From assembly GCA_004551485.1 (NCBI GenBank), contig SBLD01000013.1:54505-118504 (forward strand): a DNA stretch of 64,000 nt, given 5' to 3'. How positions within the stretch are numbered: the first letter of the stretch is position 1; the number at the start of each line of letters is the position of its first letter. The stretch is from Billgrantia azerbaijanica. GTDB lineage: Bacteria > Pseudomonadota > Gammaproteobacteria > Pseudomonadales > Halomonadaceae. The translations under genes were made by a program, and so were the position numbers. The notes under the pieces were generated by a model. The model saw nothing but the letters and a program-made list of their open reading frames with translations, ran no database searches and was not told the origin of the DNA. Positions 1 to 9,190 of the stretch are shown here, piece after piece.

Positions 1-39
1 GCCCATCGCTGACGGGCATTGGCGTGCGGCATCCGTGAC

Positions 40-330
40 TCAGCTGTCGTCCTGGCGAATGGCGGAGGGGTGGCGACACAGCGGCGTGACGCGGATATCC
101 ATGTAAGGGAACAGCGGCAAGTTGCTGACCAGTTCCTGCAGCTCGGCGTTGTCCTCGACGTCGAAGATGCTGACGTTGGCGTAGCTGCCGGCGACCCGCC
201 ACAGGTGGCGCCACTTGCCGGCGCGCTGCAGCTCCTGGGCATAGGCCTTCTCGGTCGCCTTGATCTCGGCGGCACGCTCCGCCGGCATGTCCGGCGGCAG
301 CTTCACGGTCATTTCCACCTGGAACAGCAT
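40..330 (-). CDS. catC: muconolactone Delta-isomerase
   Basis: CatC converts (+)-muconolactone to 3-oxoadipate enol-lactone in the catechol branch of the beta-ketoadipate pathway, in the cytoplasm as a homo-oligomer. The 96-residue product has the family length (about 92-97) and begins MLFQVEMTVKLPPDMP, with the conserved central region around residues 40-75 (GKWRHLWRVAG, then NVSIFDVEDNAELQ). The ATG at 330 follows a GAGGAG ribosome site and lies 32 bp after the catB stop, so catBC form one leftward transcript. The next gene, expected to be catA (catechol 1,2-dioxygenase), is outside the window; that is inference from the usual catBCA order. Confidence 0.95.
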   Translation of the reverse strand: MLFQVEMTVKLPPDMPAERAAEIKATEKAYAQELQRAGKWRHLWRVAGSYANVSIFDVEDNAELQELVSNLPLFPYMDIRVTPLCRHPSAIRQDDS

Positions 331-362
331 GGGGTTCTCCTCTTCAGTCTCTGCGCGGCCGG

Positions 363-1481
363 TTACTTGCGCGAATAGTGGGCGAGCTTGTCCTCGTCCA
401 GGGTGATGCCGAGTCCCGGTCCGGTCGGCAACTCGACGCCGAAGTCGCGGTAGGCGAGCGGCTCGGCGACGATGTCGTCCTTGAGCAGCAGCGGGCCGAA
501 CATCTCGGTGCCCCAGGCCATCTCGGGCAGCGTCGCCCAGGCGTGCAGCGAGGCCGCGGTGCCGATGGTGCCCTCCAGCAGGGTGCCGCCGTAGAGGCCG
601 ATGCCCGCGGCCTGGGCGACGTCGGCGAGCGCCAGCGCGCCACGCGGTCCGCCCGACTTGGCGATCTTCAGCGCGAAGGCACCGTTGAAGCCGCCGGCGG
701 CCAGCGCGAAGCCGTCGCGGGCATCGGCTACCGCCTCGTCGGCGAGCATCGGCACCCGGAAACGCCCCGCCAGGCGGATCAGCCCGGCGTGCTCGCGGGC
801 GGGGATGGCCTGCTCGATCAGTGCGATGCCGGCGTCCTGTAGGGCGGCGATACCGCGCACGGCGGTGGTCTCGTCCCAGGCCTGGTTGACGTCGACGCGC
901 ACGCTGGCGCGATCACCCAGGGCCGCCTTGATGGCCGCCACGTGACGCACGTCGATGTCGACCGGGTTGGCGCCGATCTTCAGCTTGAAGTCACGATGGC
1001 GGCCCTCGTCGAGGCGCTGGAAAGCCTCGTCGATGTCCTTGGCGGTATCGCCGCTGGCCAGGGTCCACAGCACCGGCAGGTGGTCGTGGCGCGCCCCGCC
1101 CAGCAGCTCCGCCACCGACAGGCCCAGGCGCTTGCCCCGGGCGTCGAGCAGCGCGGTCTCCAGCGCCGACTTGGCGATGGCGTTGCCGCGGGCGTGGCGC
1201 GCCAGCCGGGCGCGCAGGGCGTTGAGGTTGTCGGCGGGCTGGCCAATGAGCAGCGGCGCCAGGTAGCTGTCAATGTTGCGCTTGATGCTCTCGGGGCTCT
1301 CCGGCCCATAGGCCAGGCCGCCGATGGTGGTGCCCTCGCCGAGCCCCTCGATGCCGTCGCTGTCGCGAAGGCGCACGATGACCAACGTCTGGCAGGCCAT
1401 GGTGGTCATGGAGAGCTTGTGGGGACGGATGGTCGGCAGGTCGACCAGTAGCGTCTCGATGGACTCGATCACGGCGGACAT
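363..1481 (-). CDS. catB: muconate cycloisomerase
   Basis: CatB lactonises cis,cis-muconate to muconolactone. It is an enolase-superfamily enzyme of 372 residues, the usual length. The KxK catalytic pair is at K166/K168, and the divalent-metal ligands are D197 (VDVNQ), E223 (IEQ) and D248 (ADE). The start at 1481 was chosen because MSAVIESIETLLVDLPTIRPH is the typical N-terminus and a GGGAG ribosome site precedes it; the open frame upstream runs into the regulatory region and is not conserved. It is divergent from catR and followed by catC, so induction by muconate through CatR is expected. Confidence 0.95.
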   Translation of the reverse strand: MSAVIESIETLLVDLPTIRPHKLSMTTMACQTLVIVRLRDSDGIEGLGEGTTIGGLAYGPESPESIKRNIDSYLAPLLIGQPADNLNALRARLARHARGNAIAKSALETALLDARGKRLGLSVAELLGGARHDHLPVLWTLASGDTAKDIDEAFQRLDEGRHRDFKLKIGANPVDIDVRHVAAIKAALGDRASVRVDVNQAWDETTAVRGIAALQDAGIALIEQAIPAREHAGLIRLAGRFRVPMLADEAVADARDGFALAAGGFNGAFALKIAKSGGPRGALALADVAQAAGIGLYGGTLLEGTIGTAASLHAWATLPEMAWGTEMFGPLLLKDDIVAEPLAYRDFGVELPTGPGLGITLDEDKLAHYSRK

Positions 1482-1539
1482 GAGGGCTCCCGGGGCTACG
1501 AACTGAAGAATTGCCTCGCAGTGTGATTGCGCCCCGCGG

Positions 1540-1584
1540 CGGTAACCAATATGGTTTGAGTCCCCTGCCATACCTTGGAGGTAT
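1540..1584. promoter_or_regulatory. CatR-type operator region between catB and catR
   Basis: Two short palindromes lie between the divergent starts. ATACC-TTGGA-GGTAT (1570-1584) contains a T-N11-A LysR motif and resembles the recognition site of pseudomonad CatR; it overlaps the catR ribosome site, as expected for autorepression. AACCA-ATA-TGGTT (1544-1556) lies on the catB side and may be the weaker activation site. The sequences are seen directly; the binding roles are inferred from the LysR family. Confidence 0.65.
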
Positions 1585-1585
1585 C

Positions 1586-2488
1586 ATGGAGCTGCGTCAC
1601 CTGCGCTACTTCTGTGTGGCGGCCGAAGAGCTGAACATGACGAGGGCGGCCGCCAGGCTGCATATGGCCCAGCCGCCTTTGACAAGACAGATCAATCAGT
1701 TAGAGGAAGAAGTCGGAACCCGTCTGTTCGAGCGCGGGCCCCGGGGGCTGACCCTGACAGCGGCGGGGCAGTTCTTTCATGAGCATACCCTGCAGATACT
1801 GGAGAAGGTGGACGCCACCGTCACGGCCACCCGACGGATCGCCCGCAGCAAGCGCCAGCTGTTCGGCATCGGCTTCGTGCCCTCGGTGTTCTACGGCCAG
1901 CTGCCGCTGCTGGTGCGCGGATTGCGACAAAAGGATAATGTCGAGCTGACCCTGGCCGAGCTGACCACGGTGCAGCAGATCCAGGCGCTCAAGGCCGGCC
2001 GCATCGACATCGGCTTCGGACGGCTGCGCATCGACGACCCCGACGTCGAGCAGGAGGTGCTGTTCGAGGAACCGATGATGGCCGCCCTGCCCAAGGGCCA
2101 CCCGCTGGAGGGCACCACCCCGAGCATGGCGCAGCTCGCCGAGTACCCGTTGATCCTCTTCCCCGCCACGCCGCGGCCCAGCATGGCGGACACCGTGCTC
2201 GGCATGTTCCGCCGTCGCGGCCTGCGGGTCGAGGTCGCCCAGGAGGCCAACGAGATGCAGACCGCGCTGGGGCTGGTGGCCTCGGACCTGGGCATCACCC
2301 TGGTGCCCGAGCAGGTCAAGCGCCTTCAGCGCGACGGCATCAGCTACGTCTACCTGGCGGAGCCGCACATCACCATTCCCATCCTGTGCAGCCGCCGCCG
2401 CGGCGAGACCCCCTCGCCGATCATGCAGGAGGCCAACACCATCCTCGCGGTGCTGGTGGAGAATCGGCGCACGGGACGCTATCCATAG
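1586..2488 (+). CDS. catR: LysR-family regulator of catechol catabolism
   Basis: A 300-residue LysR-type regulator with an N-terminal winged helix-turn-helix (residues about 1-60; NMTRAAARLHMAQPPLTRQI) and a C-terminal effector-binding domain. MELRHLRYFCVAAEELNMTR is characteristic of the CatR/BenM/CbnR group, which responds to cis,cis-muconate. The ATG at 1586 follows TTGGAGGT and is preferred to an upstream TTG at 1511 that would sit inside the operator. It is divergent from catBC. The function is well supported by family and position; the effector is inferred. Confidence 0.9.
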   Translation: MELRHLRYFCVAAEELNMTRAAARLHMAQPPLTRQINQLEEEVGTRLFERGPRGLTLTAAGQFFHEHTLQILEKVDATVTATRRIARSKRQLFGIGFVPSVFYGQLPLLVRGLRQKDNVELTLAELTTVQQIQALKAGRIDIGFGRLRIDDPDVEQEVLFEEPMMAALPKGHPLEGTTPSMAQLAEYPLILFPATPRPSMADTVLGMFRRRGLRVEVAQEANEMQTALGLVASDLGITLVPEQVKRLQRDGISYVYLAEPHITIPILCSRRRGETPSPIMQEANTILAVLVENRRTGRYP

Positions 2489-2502
2489 ACGGCGGGCCGT
2501 CT
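2487..2502 (+). terminator. short hairpin at the catR stop
   Basis: AGACGGC and GCCGTCT are separated by two bases, overlap the catR stop codon and are followed by CTTG. It is a plausible but weak intrinsic terminator because the T-run is poor. Confidence 0.4.
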
Positions 2503-2649
2503 CTTGCTGGCCTAAGTCGACCGCCCCCGGCGCTACCCCGGGATCGGCTTGCCTGCGTCGAGCCAGGTCACCCGACAAGTGCCTGCGCCTTACGCTCGAA
2601 GGCGGGGGCTGGTATCGGCTCAGGCAGCGCGGCCTGCGGCGGAACGGGG

Positions 2650-3438
2650 TCAGCCGGCACAGTCCGCCGGGGCGGCCTGGCGGAAGCGGCGTTCCGCCGA
2701 CGCCATCGCCGCCTCGAGCCTTGCGATGCGCGAGGCATGGGCCGGGTGGGTGGAGAGGAACTCGGGCGGCTGGCTACCGCCGGCGGCGGCCATGTTGCGC
2801 CACAGCGCGACGCTCTCGCGGGGATCGAAGCCCGCCCGGGCCATGATCGCAAGCCCCATCAGGTCGGCTTCCTCCTCATGGGTGCGGCTGAACGGTAGGG
2901 CGATGCCCAACTGCGCGCCGATGCCCAGTGCCCGCAGCAACGGCTCCCGCGGCACGTCCCCGTCGCTGAACAACCCCACCACCAGCAGCACGGCCTTGAT
3001 CCCGAGCTGCTGGGTCAGGCGTTCGTTGCCGTGATCGGCCAGCACGTGAGCGATCTCGTGGCCGATCACCGCGGCCAGCTGAGCGGGCGTCTCCGCCACC
3101 CGCAGCAGGCCGCTGTGCACCCCGATCCGTCCACCGGGCAGCGCAAAGGCGTTGGGTGACGGTTCAGCGAAGACCACCACCTCCCAGGCATCCGGCCAGT
3201 CGGCCTCGGGGTACTCGGCGCGTGCCGCCTGGATGACCTCACGGGTCACGCACTGCACCCGAGCCGTCATGGCCGGGTCGCTCGCCACGGGCAGCTGGCG
3301 ACGCATCCGGGCGAAGCTGTCCTGCCCCAGGTCGGTCATCAACGGCTCGGGGACCAACGTCAGTTGGGATCGCCCCGTGGGGGTCTTCTCGCACCCCGCC
3401 AGGAGCAGCGCGATCAGCAGCAACAGAACGGCACGCAT
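2650..3438 (-). CDS. M48-family metalloprotease, lipoprotein
   Basis: A 262-residue zinc metallopeptidase of the M48 (LoiP/YcaL-like) group. The N-terminus is a lipoprotein signal with the lipobox LLAGC at residues 12-16, so it should be anchored on the periplasmic side of a membrane. The HExxH zinc site is H127-E128-I-A-H131 and the EEEAD element carrying the third ligand is at 188-192. Homologues degrade misfolded envelope proteins. It is a single gene between catR (convergent) and a LysR gene, and no functional link to either is apparent. The substrate is unknown. Confidence 0.85.
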   Translation of the reverse strand: MRAVLLLLIALLLAGCEKTPTGRSQLTLVPEPLMTDLGQDSFARMRRQLPVASDPAMTARVQCVTREVIQAARAEYPEADWPDAWEVVVFAEPSPNAFALPGGRIGVHSGLLRVAETPAQLAAVIGHEIAHVLADHGNERLTQQLGIKAVLLVVGLFSDGDVPREPLLRALGIGAQLGIALPFSRTHEEEADLMGLAIMARAGFDPRESVALWRNMAAAGGSQPPEFLSTHPAHASRIARLEAAMASAERRFRQAAPADCAG

Positions 3439-3653
3439 CGGCCAGGCACTCCAGCAAACCAGGTCCCGAGGATGATATCAGGCGCACGGACACCGGTGGC
3501 GATCCGGCCAGGCGCGCGGCGGGACGGCGCTGCTCATGCCCGCTCGCCGATTCCGGCGCACCACGCCGCCAGCCACAGCAACCGGCGCTTGGCTCCGACA
3601 CCAGGGTAACTCCACCCCTGCAAGCCCGAGAGCGTGGACTGCCCCAATCCTCT

Positions 3654-4544
3654 TCATCCGAACGCCTCGTCGATCAGGCCAATCAGGTTGTGGAGCGCCG
3701 GCGAATCGTTGGTCGAACGCCATGCCATCCACAGCGGCATGTCGCAGGCATCCAGCTCCGACAGACGCAGGAAGCGAATCCCCGGCATGGGGTGCCAGCT
3801 GCTGGCGGCGGGGACGATGGCGATGCCCAGGCCCGCGGCCACCATGCTGAGGATGGCGATATTGTCAGCGCCGTACTGCACCACGCGCGGTGCGAACTGA
3901 AGCCGGGCGAAGTGGGCCATCACCCGGTCGTAGTAGACCGGCGAGGCGCTGCGGAACCCCCAGACGAAGTCGGCCTCCTCGAGCTCTACCAGACTGTCGG
4001 GTGGCGACATCGCCCAGGGCGATGACGCCGGCACGGCGAGGATCAGGTGGTCCTGTTGCAGGCGCCGTGTCTCCAGCCCAGGCTGCTCGGCGCTGTCCAG
4101 GTAGAGGATGCCGGCGTCCAACTGGTCGTCCCTGAGTCGCTCGAGCTGGGGGCCCGAGAGCAGCGGAAAGACCTCGAAACCGACTTGGGGATAGCGCTGC
4201 CGGTAGCTGCCCAGCAGCCCCGCCACTTCCGGTACCCACAGGTGGGTCACCGTTACCCCGAGGCTGAGCTTGCCGGTCAGGCCGCTGCCCAGCGCCGAGA
4301 GGCGCGCCTTGATCCGGGTGCGCGTATCGAGCAGTTGGATGGCTTCGTCATACAGCGCCTGGCCGGCCACCGTCAGGCGAACCCCGCGGGCATGGCGATC
4401 CAGCAGCCGTGTGCCGAGATGCTCTTCGAGCAGCCGGATCTGGCGAGTCAGCGCCGGCTGGGCGACATGCACCCGCCGGCTGGCCGCCGAGATGGAGCCG
4501 GTCTCCACCACCGCCACGAAGTAGCCGAGCTGTCGGAATTCCAT
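3654..4544 (-). CDS. LysR-family transcriptional regulator
   Basis: A 296-residue LysR regulator: N-terminal helix-turn-helix (residues 1-60, SISAASRRVHVAQPALTRQI) and a substrate-binding-like effector domain. The start at 4544 (MEFRQLGYFVAV) follows GAGGAGG at a good distance; a longer frame upstream lacks a site. It is transcribed divergently from the DUF3311/symporter/amidohydrolase genes with about 154 bp between, the classical arrangement for a local activator of that operon. The N-terminus resembles NAC/Cbl-like and aromatic-acid LysR proteins. The effector cannot be told from sequence. Confidence 0.85.
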   Translation of the reverse strand: MEFRQLGYFVAVVETGSISAASRRVHVAQPALTRQIRLLEEHLGTRLLDRHARGVRLTVAGQALYDEAIQLLDTRTRIKARLSALGSGLTGKLSLGVTVTHLWVPEVAGLLGSYRQRYPQVGFEVFPLLSGPQLERLRDDQLDAGILYLDSAEQPGLETRRLQQDHLILAVPASSPWAMSPPDSLVELEEADFVWGFRSASPVYYDRVMAHFARLQFAPRVVQYGADNIAILSMVAAGLGIAIVPAASSWHPMPGIRFLRLSELDACDMPLWMAWRSTNDSPALHNLIGLIDEAFG

Positions 4545-4605
4545 GCGCCGCCTCCTCGAGCAAACGGGAGTCTCAGACCCTACCCATATCAAGCCGGCAT
4601 GTCAG

Positions 4606-4637
4606 CAATGCAAAACCTATATTTTTTCTATTGCAAC
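4606..4637. promoter_or_regulatory. AT-rich inverted repeat in the LysR/symporter intergenic region
   Basis: TGCAA (4609-4613) and TTGCA (4631-4635) flank an AT-rich core in an otherwise GC-rich region, midway between the divergent genes. It is a candidate LysR operator or promoter. Only the repeat itself is seen; the role is inferred. Confidence 0.35.
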
Positions 4638-4698
4638 AGCCGTTCCATAGTGTCAGGACAACCCATAACAAGACTCGCTGCGGCGAGCTGGACGACCC

Positions 4699-4911
4699 AT
4701 GACCAAGACCTACCACCTGCTGACGGGGCTGCACTTTACCCTATGCACCCTGGCCATGATCTGGCCCGGCGCCCTGATCGCCAACCGTATCGAGCCCACC
4801 GTGCTGGGGCTTCCTTTCCTGTTCTTCTGGTACACCCTGTGGATGCTGGTGCTGTTCGCCGGCATGTGGGTGACCTTCGTGATTCGCCACGGAGGTGACC
4901 TCCATGAGTGA
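4699..4911 (+). CDS. DUF3311-family small membrane protein, symporter partner
   Basis: A 70-residue protein with two hydrophobic segments (about 8-28 and 38-62) separated by a short loop with NRIEPTVLGLP, typical of DUF3311. Such proteins are encoded directly before sodium/solute symporters and may be accessory subunits; no reaction is known. Its stop overlaps the symporter start by 8 bp (start ATG 4904, stop TGA 4909-4911), so translation is probably coupled. The ribosome site (GAGCTGGA) is modest. Confidence 0.8.
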   Translation: MTKTYHLLTGLHFTLCTLAMIWPGALIANRIEPTVLGLPFLFFWYTLWMLVLFAGMWVTFVIRHGGDLHE

Positions 4912-6367
4912 CTCCGTGATCGTCGTCGGCATCACCCTGGCCTATCTCGTGATGGTGCTGGTGGTGGGCCTGAGAGCCCGTGGGCAGGCGAGCTCCAGCC
5001 TGGAGGGTTACGTGGCTGGCGGACGCCACGTGGGCGTGGTGATCCTGTTCTTCATCCTCGGCGCCGAGATCTTCTCCGCCTTCGCTTTCCTGGGCACCCC
5101 CGGTTGGGCCTACCAGCACGGCGCACCGGCCTTCTATATCCTGGCCTACCTGTCGCTGGTTCCGATCACCATCTGGGCCCTGGGCCCGCGGGTGGCCAAG
5201 CTGGGTCGCGAACGCGGCTACCTGACCCAGGGCGACATGATCGCCGATCACTACCGCAGCAAGCCGCTGGGCATGCTGGCCGGGATCATCGGCGTGGTGG
5301 CCCTGGTGCCCTACCTGACCATCCAGATCGCCGGCGCCGGCCTGCTGTTCCAGGCCGCCACCGATGGTGCAGTGCCCTTCTGGTTGGGTGGCCTGCTGGC
5401 CTTCGTGGTGGTGGCCGCCTATGTGTACTGCAGCGGCCTGAGCGGCATCGGCTGGACCAACCTGCTCCAGGGCATCATGATGATCGCCATCGCCTGGTTC
5501 CTGGGGCTGGCCATCTCCGAGCGCCTCTACGGCGGCGTGGCGGAGATGTTCGCCGAGCTCCAGCAGTCGGCGCCGGAATACCTGACGATGCCCGGGGCCA
5601 CTGGCATGCACTGGGGCTACTTCAGCACCGCGGTGCTGGTCAGCGCCTTCGGCGGCGCCATGTGGCCGCACCTGTTCATGAAGTTCTACTCCGCCGACAG
5701 CGGCAAGACCCTGCGCAAGGTCAGCGTCTTCTACCCGCTCTACGCCTACCTGCTGGTGCCGCTGCTGTTCATCGGCTTCGCCGGCATCCTGGCCTTCGCC
5801 GAAGCACCGCTCGAGCGCACCGATACCGTGCTGCTGCGCATGGTGATGGACGTCGGTAACTTCTCCCCCTGGGTGATCGGCCTGATGCTCTCCGGCGCCC
5901 TGGCCGCGGCCATGTCCACCGGCGCCAACCTGGCGCATACCGCGGCCATCGTGCTGGTGCGCGACGTGATGGGGCCGACGGTGATGAAAGGCGCCAGCGA
6001 GACGACCACGGTGAGCGCCACCCGCTGGAGCGTACTGGGCCTGTCGCTGGCGGCCTACGGCATCGCCCTGCTCAATCCCGGCTCCCTGGTGATGATCCTG
6101 CTGACCGCCTACGGGGTGATTATCCAGCTCTTCCCGATGGTGATCGGTGCCCTGTTCCTGCCACAGCTGCGTCGGACCAGCGTGATGGCAGGAGCGCTCG
6201 TGGGCAGCCTGGCCTTCCTGCTGATGGAGTTCGTATGGAGCTCGCCGCTCGGCTGGCACGCCGGTGTCTGGGCCATGCTGCTCAACGTGGCGGTGATGGC
6301 CGCCTGGCAATGCCTGGGCCACGTCTCGCGCAATGGCCACCCGCTACCCGACACGGCGAACCACTAA
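4904..6367 (+). CDS. sodium:solute symporter (SSS family)
   Basis: A 487-residue polytopic inner-membrane protein with about a dozen hydrophobic segments and the SSS-family N-terminal pattern LEGYVAGGRHVGVVILFFILGAE followed later by GGAMWPHLFMKFYSADS. It should import an organic solute with Na+. The ATG at 4904 is preferred to a GTG nine bases upstream because it gives the overlap with DUF3311. The next gene, 18 bp on, is an M20 amidohydrolase, so the solute is probably an amide- or N-acyl-linked compound that is hydrolysed after uptake. This substrate class is inference. Confidence 0.85.
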   Translation: MSDSVIVVGITLAYLVMVLVVGLRARGQASSSLEGYVAGGRHVGVVILFFILGAEIFSAFAFLGTPGWAYQHGAPAFYILAYLSLVPITIWALGPRVAKLGRERGYLTQGDMIADHYRSKPLGMLAGIIGVVALVPYLTIQIAGAGLLFQAATDGAVPFWLGGLLAFVVVAAYVYCSGLSGIGWTNLLQGIMMIAIAWFLGLAISERLYGGVAEMFAELQQSAPEYLTMPGATGMHWGYFSTAVLVSAFGGAMWPHLFMKFYSADSGKTLRKVSVFYPLYAYLLVPLLFIGFAGILAFAEAPLERTDTVLLRMVMDVGNFSPWVIGLMLSGALAAAMSTGANLAHTAAIVLVRDVMGPTVMKGASETTTVSATRWSVLGLSLAAYGIALLNPGSLVMILLTAYGVIIQLFPMVIGALFLPQLRRTSVMAGALVGSLAFLLMEFVWSSPLGWHAGVWAMLLNVAVMAAWQCLGHVSRNGHPLPDTANH

Positions 6368-6385
6368 GCTGCCACGGAGATTTCG

Positions 6386-7684
6386 ATGACAACGCCAACC
6401 GATATTCTGGATCTCAAGACCGCCATCGGCGCCCAGGTGGATCAGGTCTTCGCCGATGTCCAGGCGCTCTACCACCAGTTGCATCAGCATCCCGAGCTGC
6501 CCTTTCAGGAGCATGAGACCAGCGAGCGACTCGCCGCCGCCCTGGAAGGCCTGGGATACGAGGTGACCCGCGGCGTGGGCGGCACCGGCGTGGTGGCCAT
6601 GCTGCGCAACGGCGAGGGCCCCACGGTGATGCTGCGCGGCGACATGGACGCCCTGCCCATCCAGGAGGCCACCGGCCTCGAGTTCGCCAGCACGCGCCGG
6701 GCGGAGACCGAGAGCGGCACGGTGCCGCTGATGCACGCCTGCGGCCACGACCTGCACAGCAGTTGCGTGGTGGGTACCGCCGCGGTAATGGCCGGACTCC
6801 GGGAGCACTGGTCCGGCACGCTGATGCTGATCTGCCAGCCCGCCGAGGAGATCTTCGGCGGGGCCAGGGCGATGCTCGACGATGGTCTCTACGAACGCTT
6901 CGCTCGGCCGGACGTGATCCTCGGCCAGCACAACATGCCGGCCCTGGCCGGTACCGTCGGCCATCGCGCCGGCAGCGCCATGGCCGCCTGCACCAACCTG
7001 GCGGTGACGATTCACGGCGCCGGCGGCCATGGCTCCATGCCGGCCCAGACGGTGGACCCGGTGGTGATCGCCGCCCACGTGGTCACCCGCCTGCAGACCA
7101 TCGTCGCCCGCGAGGTGCCGCCGGAGGAGACCGTGGTGGTCACCGTCGGCAAGCTGCACGCCGGGACCCAGGCCAACATCATTCCCCACACCGCGGAGCT
7201 CGAAATCAACATTCGCAGCTTCGACAACGCCCTGCACCGCCAGGTGGTGGATTCCATCGAGCGCATCATCCGCGCCGAGTGCGAGGCCGGCCGTTCGCCG
7301 CAGCCGCCGGCATTGCGGGTGCTCAACGAGACCATCGCCCTGCACAACGACCCCGTGGCGGTCGACCATGTGCGTCACGCCCACGCCGAGCACTTCGGCA
7401 CGGCCAATCTCTACGCCATGCCGCGCCTCAACGGCAGCGAGGACTTTCCCGTCTTCGGCAACGCCCAGGCCGGCGGCTTTGGTGGCGAGGACATCCCCTA
7501 TGTTTACTGGTTCATCGGCGCCACCCCGGCCGAGCGCTGGGCCGAGACGCCTGGCCAGAGCGTCGCGGAGAAGATGCGCCACCTGGAGATGCCCCACTCG
7601 CCGTACTACTTTCCGGGCAACGAAGTCACGCTGCGCACTGGCATCGAGGCGCTGGCGACAGGGGCACTGGCCTACCTCGGCTAG
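6386..7684 (+). CDS. M20-family amidohydrolase
   Basis: A 432-residue metal-dependent amidohydrolase of the hippurate hydrolase / IAA-amino-acid hydrolase group. The metal-site motifs are GDMDALPIQE (85-94) and HACGHD (117-122), followed by the QPAEE catalytic glutamate region near 150; a dimerisation domain follows from about 195. It should cleave the amide bond of an N-acyl amino acid in the cytoplasm. It is the third gene of the operon with DUF3311 and the symporter, so import and hydrolysis are coupled. Hippurate-like or other N-acyl amino acids are the likeliest substrates but not proven. Confidence 0.85.
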   Translation: MTTPTDILDLKTAIGAQVDQVFADVQALYHQLHQHPELPFQEHETSERLAAALEGLGYEVTRGVGGTGVVAMLRNGEGPTVMLRGDMDALPIQEATGLEFASTRRAETESGTVPLMHACGHDLHSSCVVGTAAVMAGLREHWSGTLMLICQPAEEIFGGARAMLDDGLYERFARPDVILGQHNMPALAGTVGHRAGSAMAACTNLAVTIHGAGGHGSMPAQTVDPVVIAAHVVTRLQTIVAREVPPEETVVVTVGKLHAGTQANIIPHTAELEINIRSFDNALHRQVVDSIERIIRAECEAGRSPQPPALRVLNETIALHNDPVAVDHVRHAHAEHFGTANLYAMPRLNGSEDFPVFGNAQAGGFGGEDIPYVYWFIGATPAERWAETPGQSVAEKMRHLEMPHSPYYFPGNEVTLRTGIEALATGALAYLG

Positions 7685-7733
7685 GCACGACCTGATTGCA
7701 GTGACCCGCAGACGGGACATTCCGCAGAAGAGA

Positions 7734-7766
7734 AGAGGGCCGGCATCCCCAGGGTGCCGGCCCTCT
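7734..7766. terminator. bidirectional terminator between the amidohydrolase and glyA
   Basis: A perfect 12-bp stem (AGAGGGCCGGCA with TGCCGGCCCTCT) with a 9-nt loop and short T-rich flank on the plus strand, placed between convergent genes. Confidence 0.75.
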
Positions 7767-7801
7767 TGTCGGGCGCACCAATTCACGTCGGGTACCGCCC
7801 C

Positions 7802-9064
7802 CTATGCATAGACCGGCCAGCTCCGGCAGAGCGTCTCGACCTGGTCACGTACGCTCGCCTCGATGGCGGCCGTGTCGTCACCGGCCGCCAGGACATCCAG
7901 GATGTCGCAGATCCACCCGGCCAGGTCCTGGCACGCCTCGACGCCGAAACCCCGTGTGGTCACGGCCGGGGTGCCGATACGCAGCCCCGAGGTGACAAAG
8001 GGACTCTGGGGATCATTCGGCACGGCGTTCTTGTTGACGGTGATGTGGGCCCGGCCCAGCGCCGCGTCGGCCGCCTTGCCGGTCACCCCCTGCTTGATCA
8101 GCGAGACCAGGAAGAGATGATCGTCGGTACCGCCGGAAACCACGTCATAGCCGCGCTCCAGGAACACCCCGGCCATGGCGCGGGCGTTGTCGATCACCCG
8201 CTGCTGGTACTGAACGAACTCCTGGCTCATCGCCTCCTTGAAGGCCACCGCCTTGGCGGCAATCACGTGCATCAGGGGACCACCCTGCTGCCCCGGGAAC
8301 ACCGCCCCGTTGAGCTTCTTGTAGAGCGTCTCGTCGCCGTGGGCCGAGAGGATCAGGCCACCGCGCGGGCCGCGCAGGGTCTTGTGGGTAGTGGTGGTCA
8401 CCACATGGGCATGGGGCAGCGGGCTCGGATAGAGCCCCGCGGCCACCAGACCCGCCACATGCGCCATGTCGACCAGCAGCCAGGCGCCCACCTCGTCGGC
8501 GATGGCGCGGAAGCGCCGCCAGTCGACGACCCGCGCATAGGCCGAGAAGCCGGCGATGATCAGCTTGGGCTTGTGCTGGCGCGCCAGGCGTTCCACCTCC
8601 GCGTAATCGATCTCGCCGGTCTCCGGGTTCAGGCCATACTGGATGGAGTGGTAGTACTTGCCGGAGAAGTTGGGCGCGGCGCCGTGGGTCAGGTGACCGC
8701 CATGATCGAGGCTCATCCCGAGGATGGTGTCACCCGGCTTGACCAGGGCCATGAAGGCCGCGGCATTGGCCTGGGCCCCCGAGTGAGGCTGCACGTTGGC
8801 ATAGTCAGCACCGAACAGCTCGCAGGCCCGCTGGATGGCCAGCGCCTCAACCTTGTCCACGAATTCGCAGCCGCCGTAGTAGCGCTTTCCCGGATAGCCT
8901 TCGGCGTACTTGTTGGTCAGTTGGCTGCCCTGCGCCTCCATGACCGCACGGCTGGCGTAGTTCTCCGAGGCAATCAGCTCGATATGCGCCTCCTGGCGCC
9001 CTTCCTCCTCGCGAATCGCCCGCAGCAGCTCGCTATCGGCATCCTGCAGATGGGTGAACGACAT
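7802..9064 (-). CDS. glyA: serine hydroxymethyltransferase
   Basis: PLP enzyme that interconverts serine and glycine with tetrahydrofolate / methylene-tetrahydrofolate. The 420-residue product has the family length; the PLP lysine is K228 in [15 protein letters not shown], and the N-terminus holds the [16 protein letters not shown] signature. The ATG at 9064 ([12 protein letters not shown]) follows AAGAGGAT; residues encoded further upstream are not conserved. It lies downstream of gcvT on the same strand with a 126-bp gap. Pairing glyA with gcv genes links glycine cleavage to one-carbon supply and serine formation. Confidence 0.96.
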   Translation of the reverse strand: MSFTHLQDADSELLRAIREEEGRQEAHIELIASENYASRAVMEAQGSQLTNKYAEGYPGKRYYGGCEFVDKVEALAIQRACELFGADYANVQPHSGAQANAAAFMALVKPGDTILGMSLDHGGHLTHGAAPNFSGKYYHSIQYGLNPETGEIDYAEVERLARQHKPKLIIAGFSAYARVVDWRRFRAIADEVGAWLLVDMAHVAGLVAAGLYPSPLPHAHVVTTTTHKTLRGPRGGLILSAHGDETLYKKLNGAVFPGQQGGPLMHVIAAKAVAFKEAMSQEFVQYQQRVIDNARAMAGVFLERGYDVVSGGTDDHLFLVSLIKQGVTGKAADAALGRAHITVNKNAVPNDPQSPFVTSGLRIGTPAVTTRGFGVEACQDLAGWICDILDVLAAGDDTAAIEASVRDQVETLCRSWPVYA

Positions 9065-9190
9065 GACGACATCCTCTTGGTTGTTGGTGCCTCTAGATGG
9101 TCGGTGACGGTGCGGCGTCATTCCCAATCGTCCCGCCCGGCGGGGCATCGGGGGCACGCCCTCCGAACGGACGGACCGTGAAACAAGACC

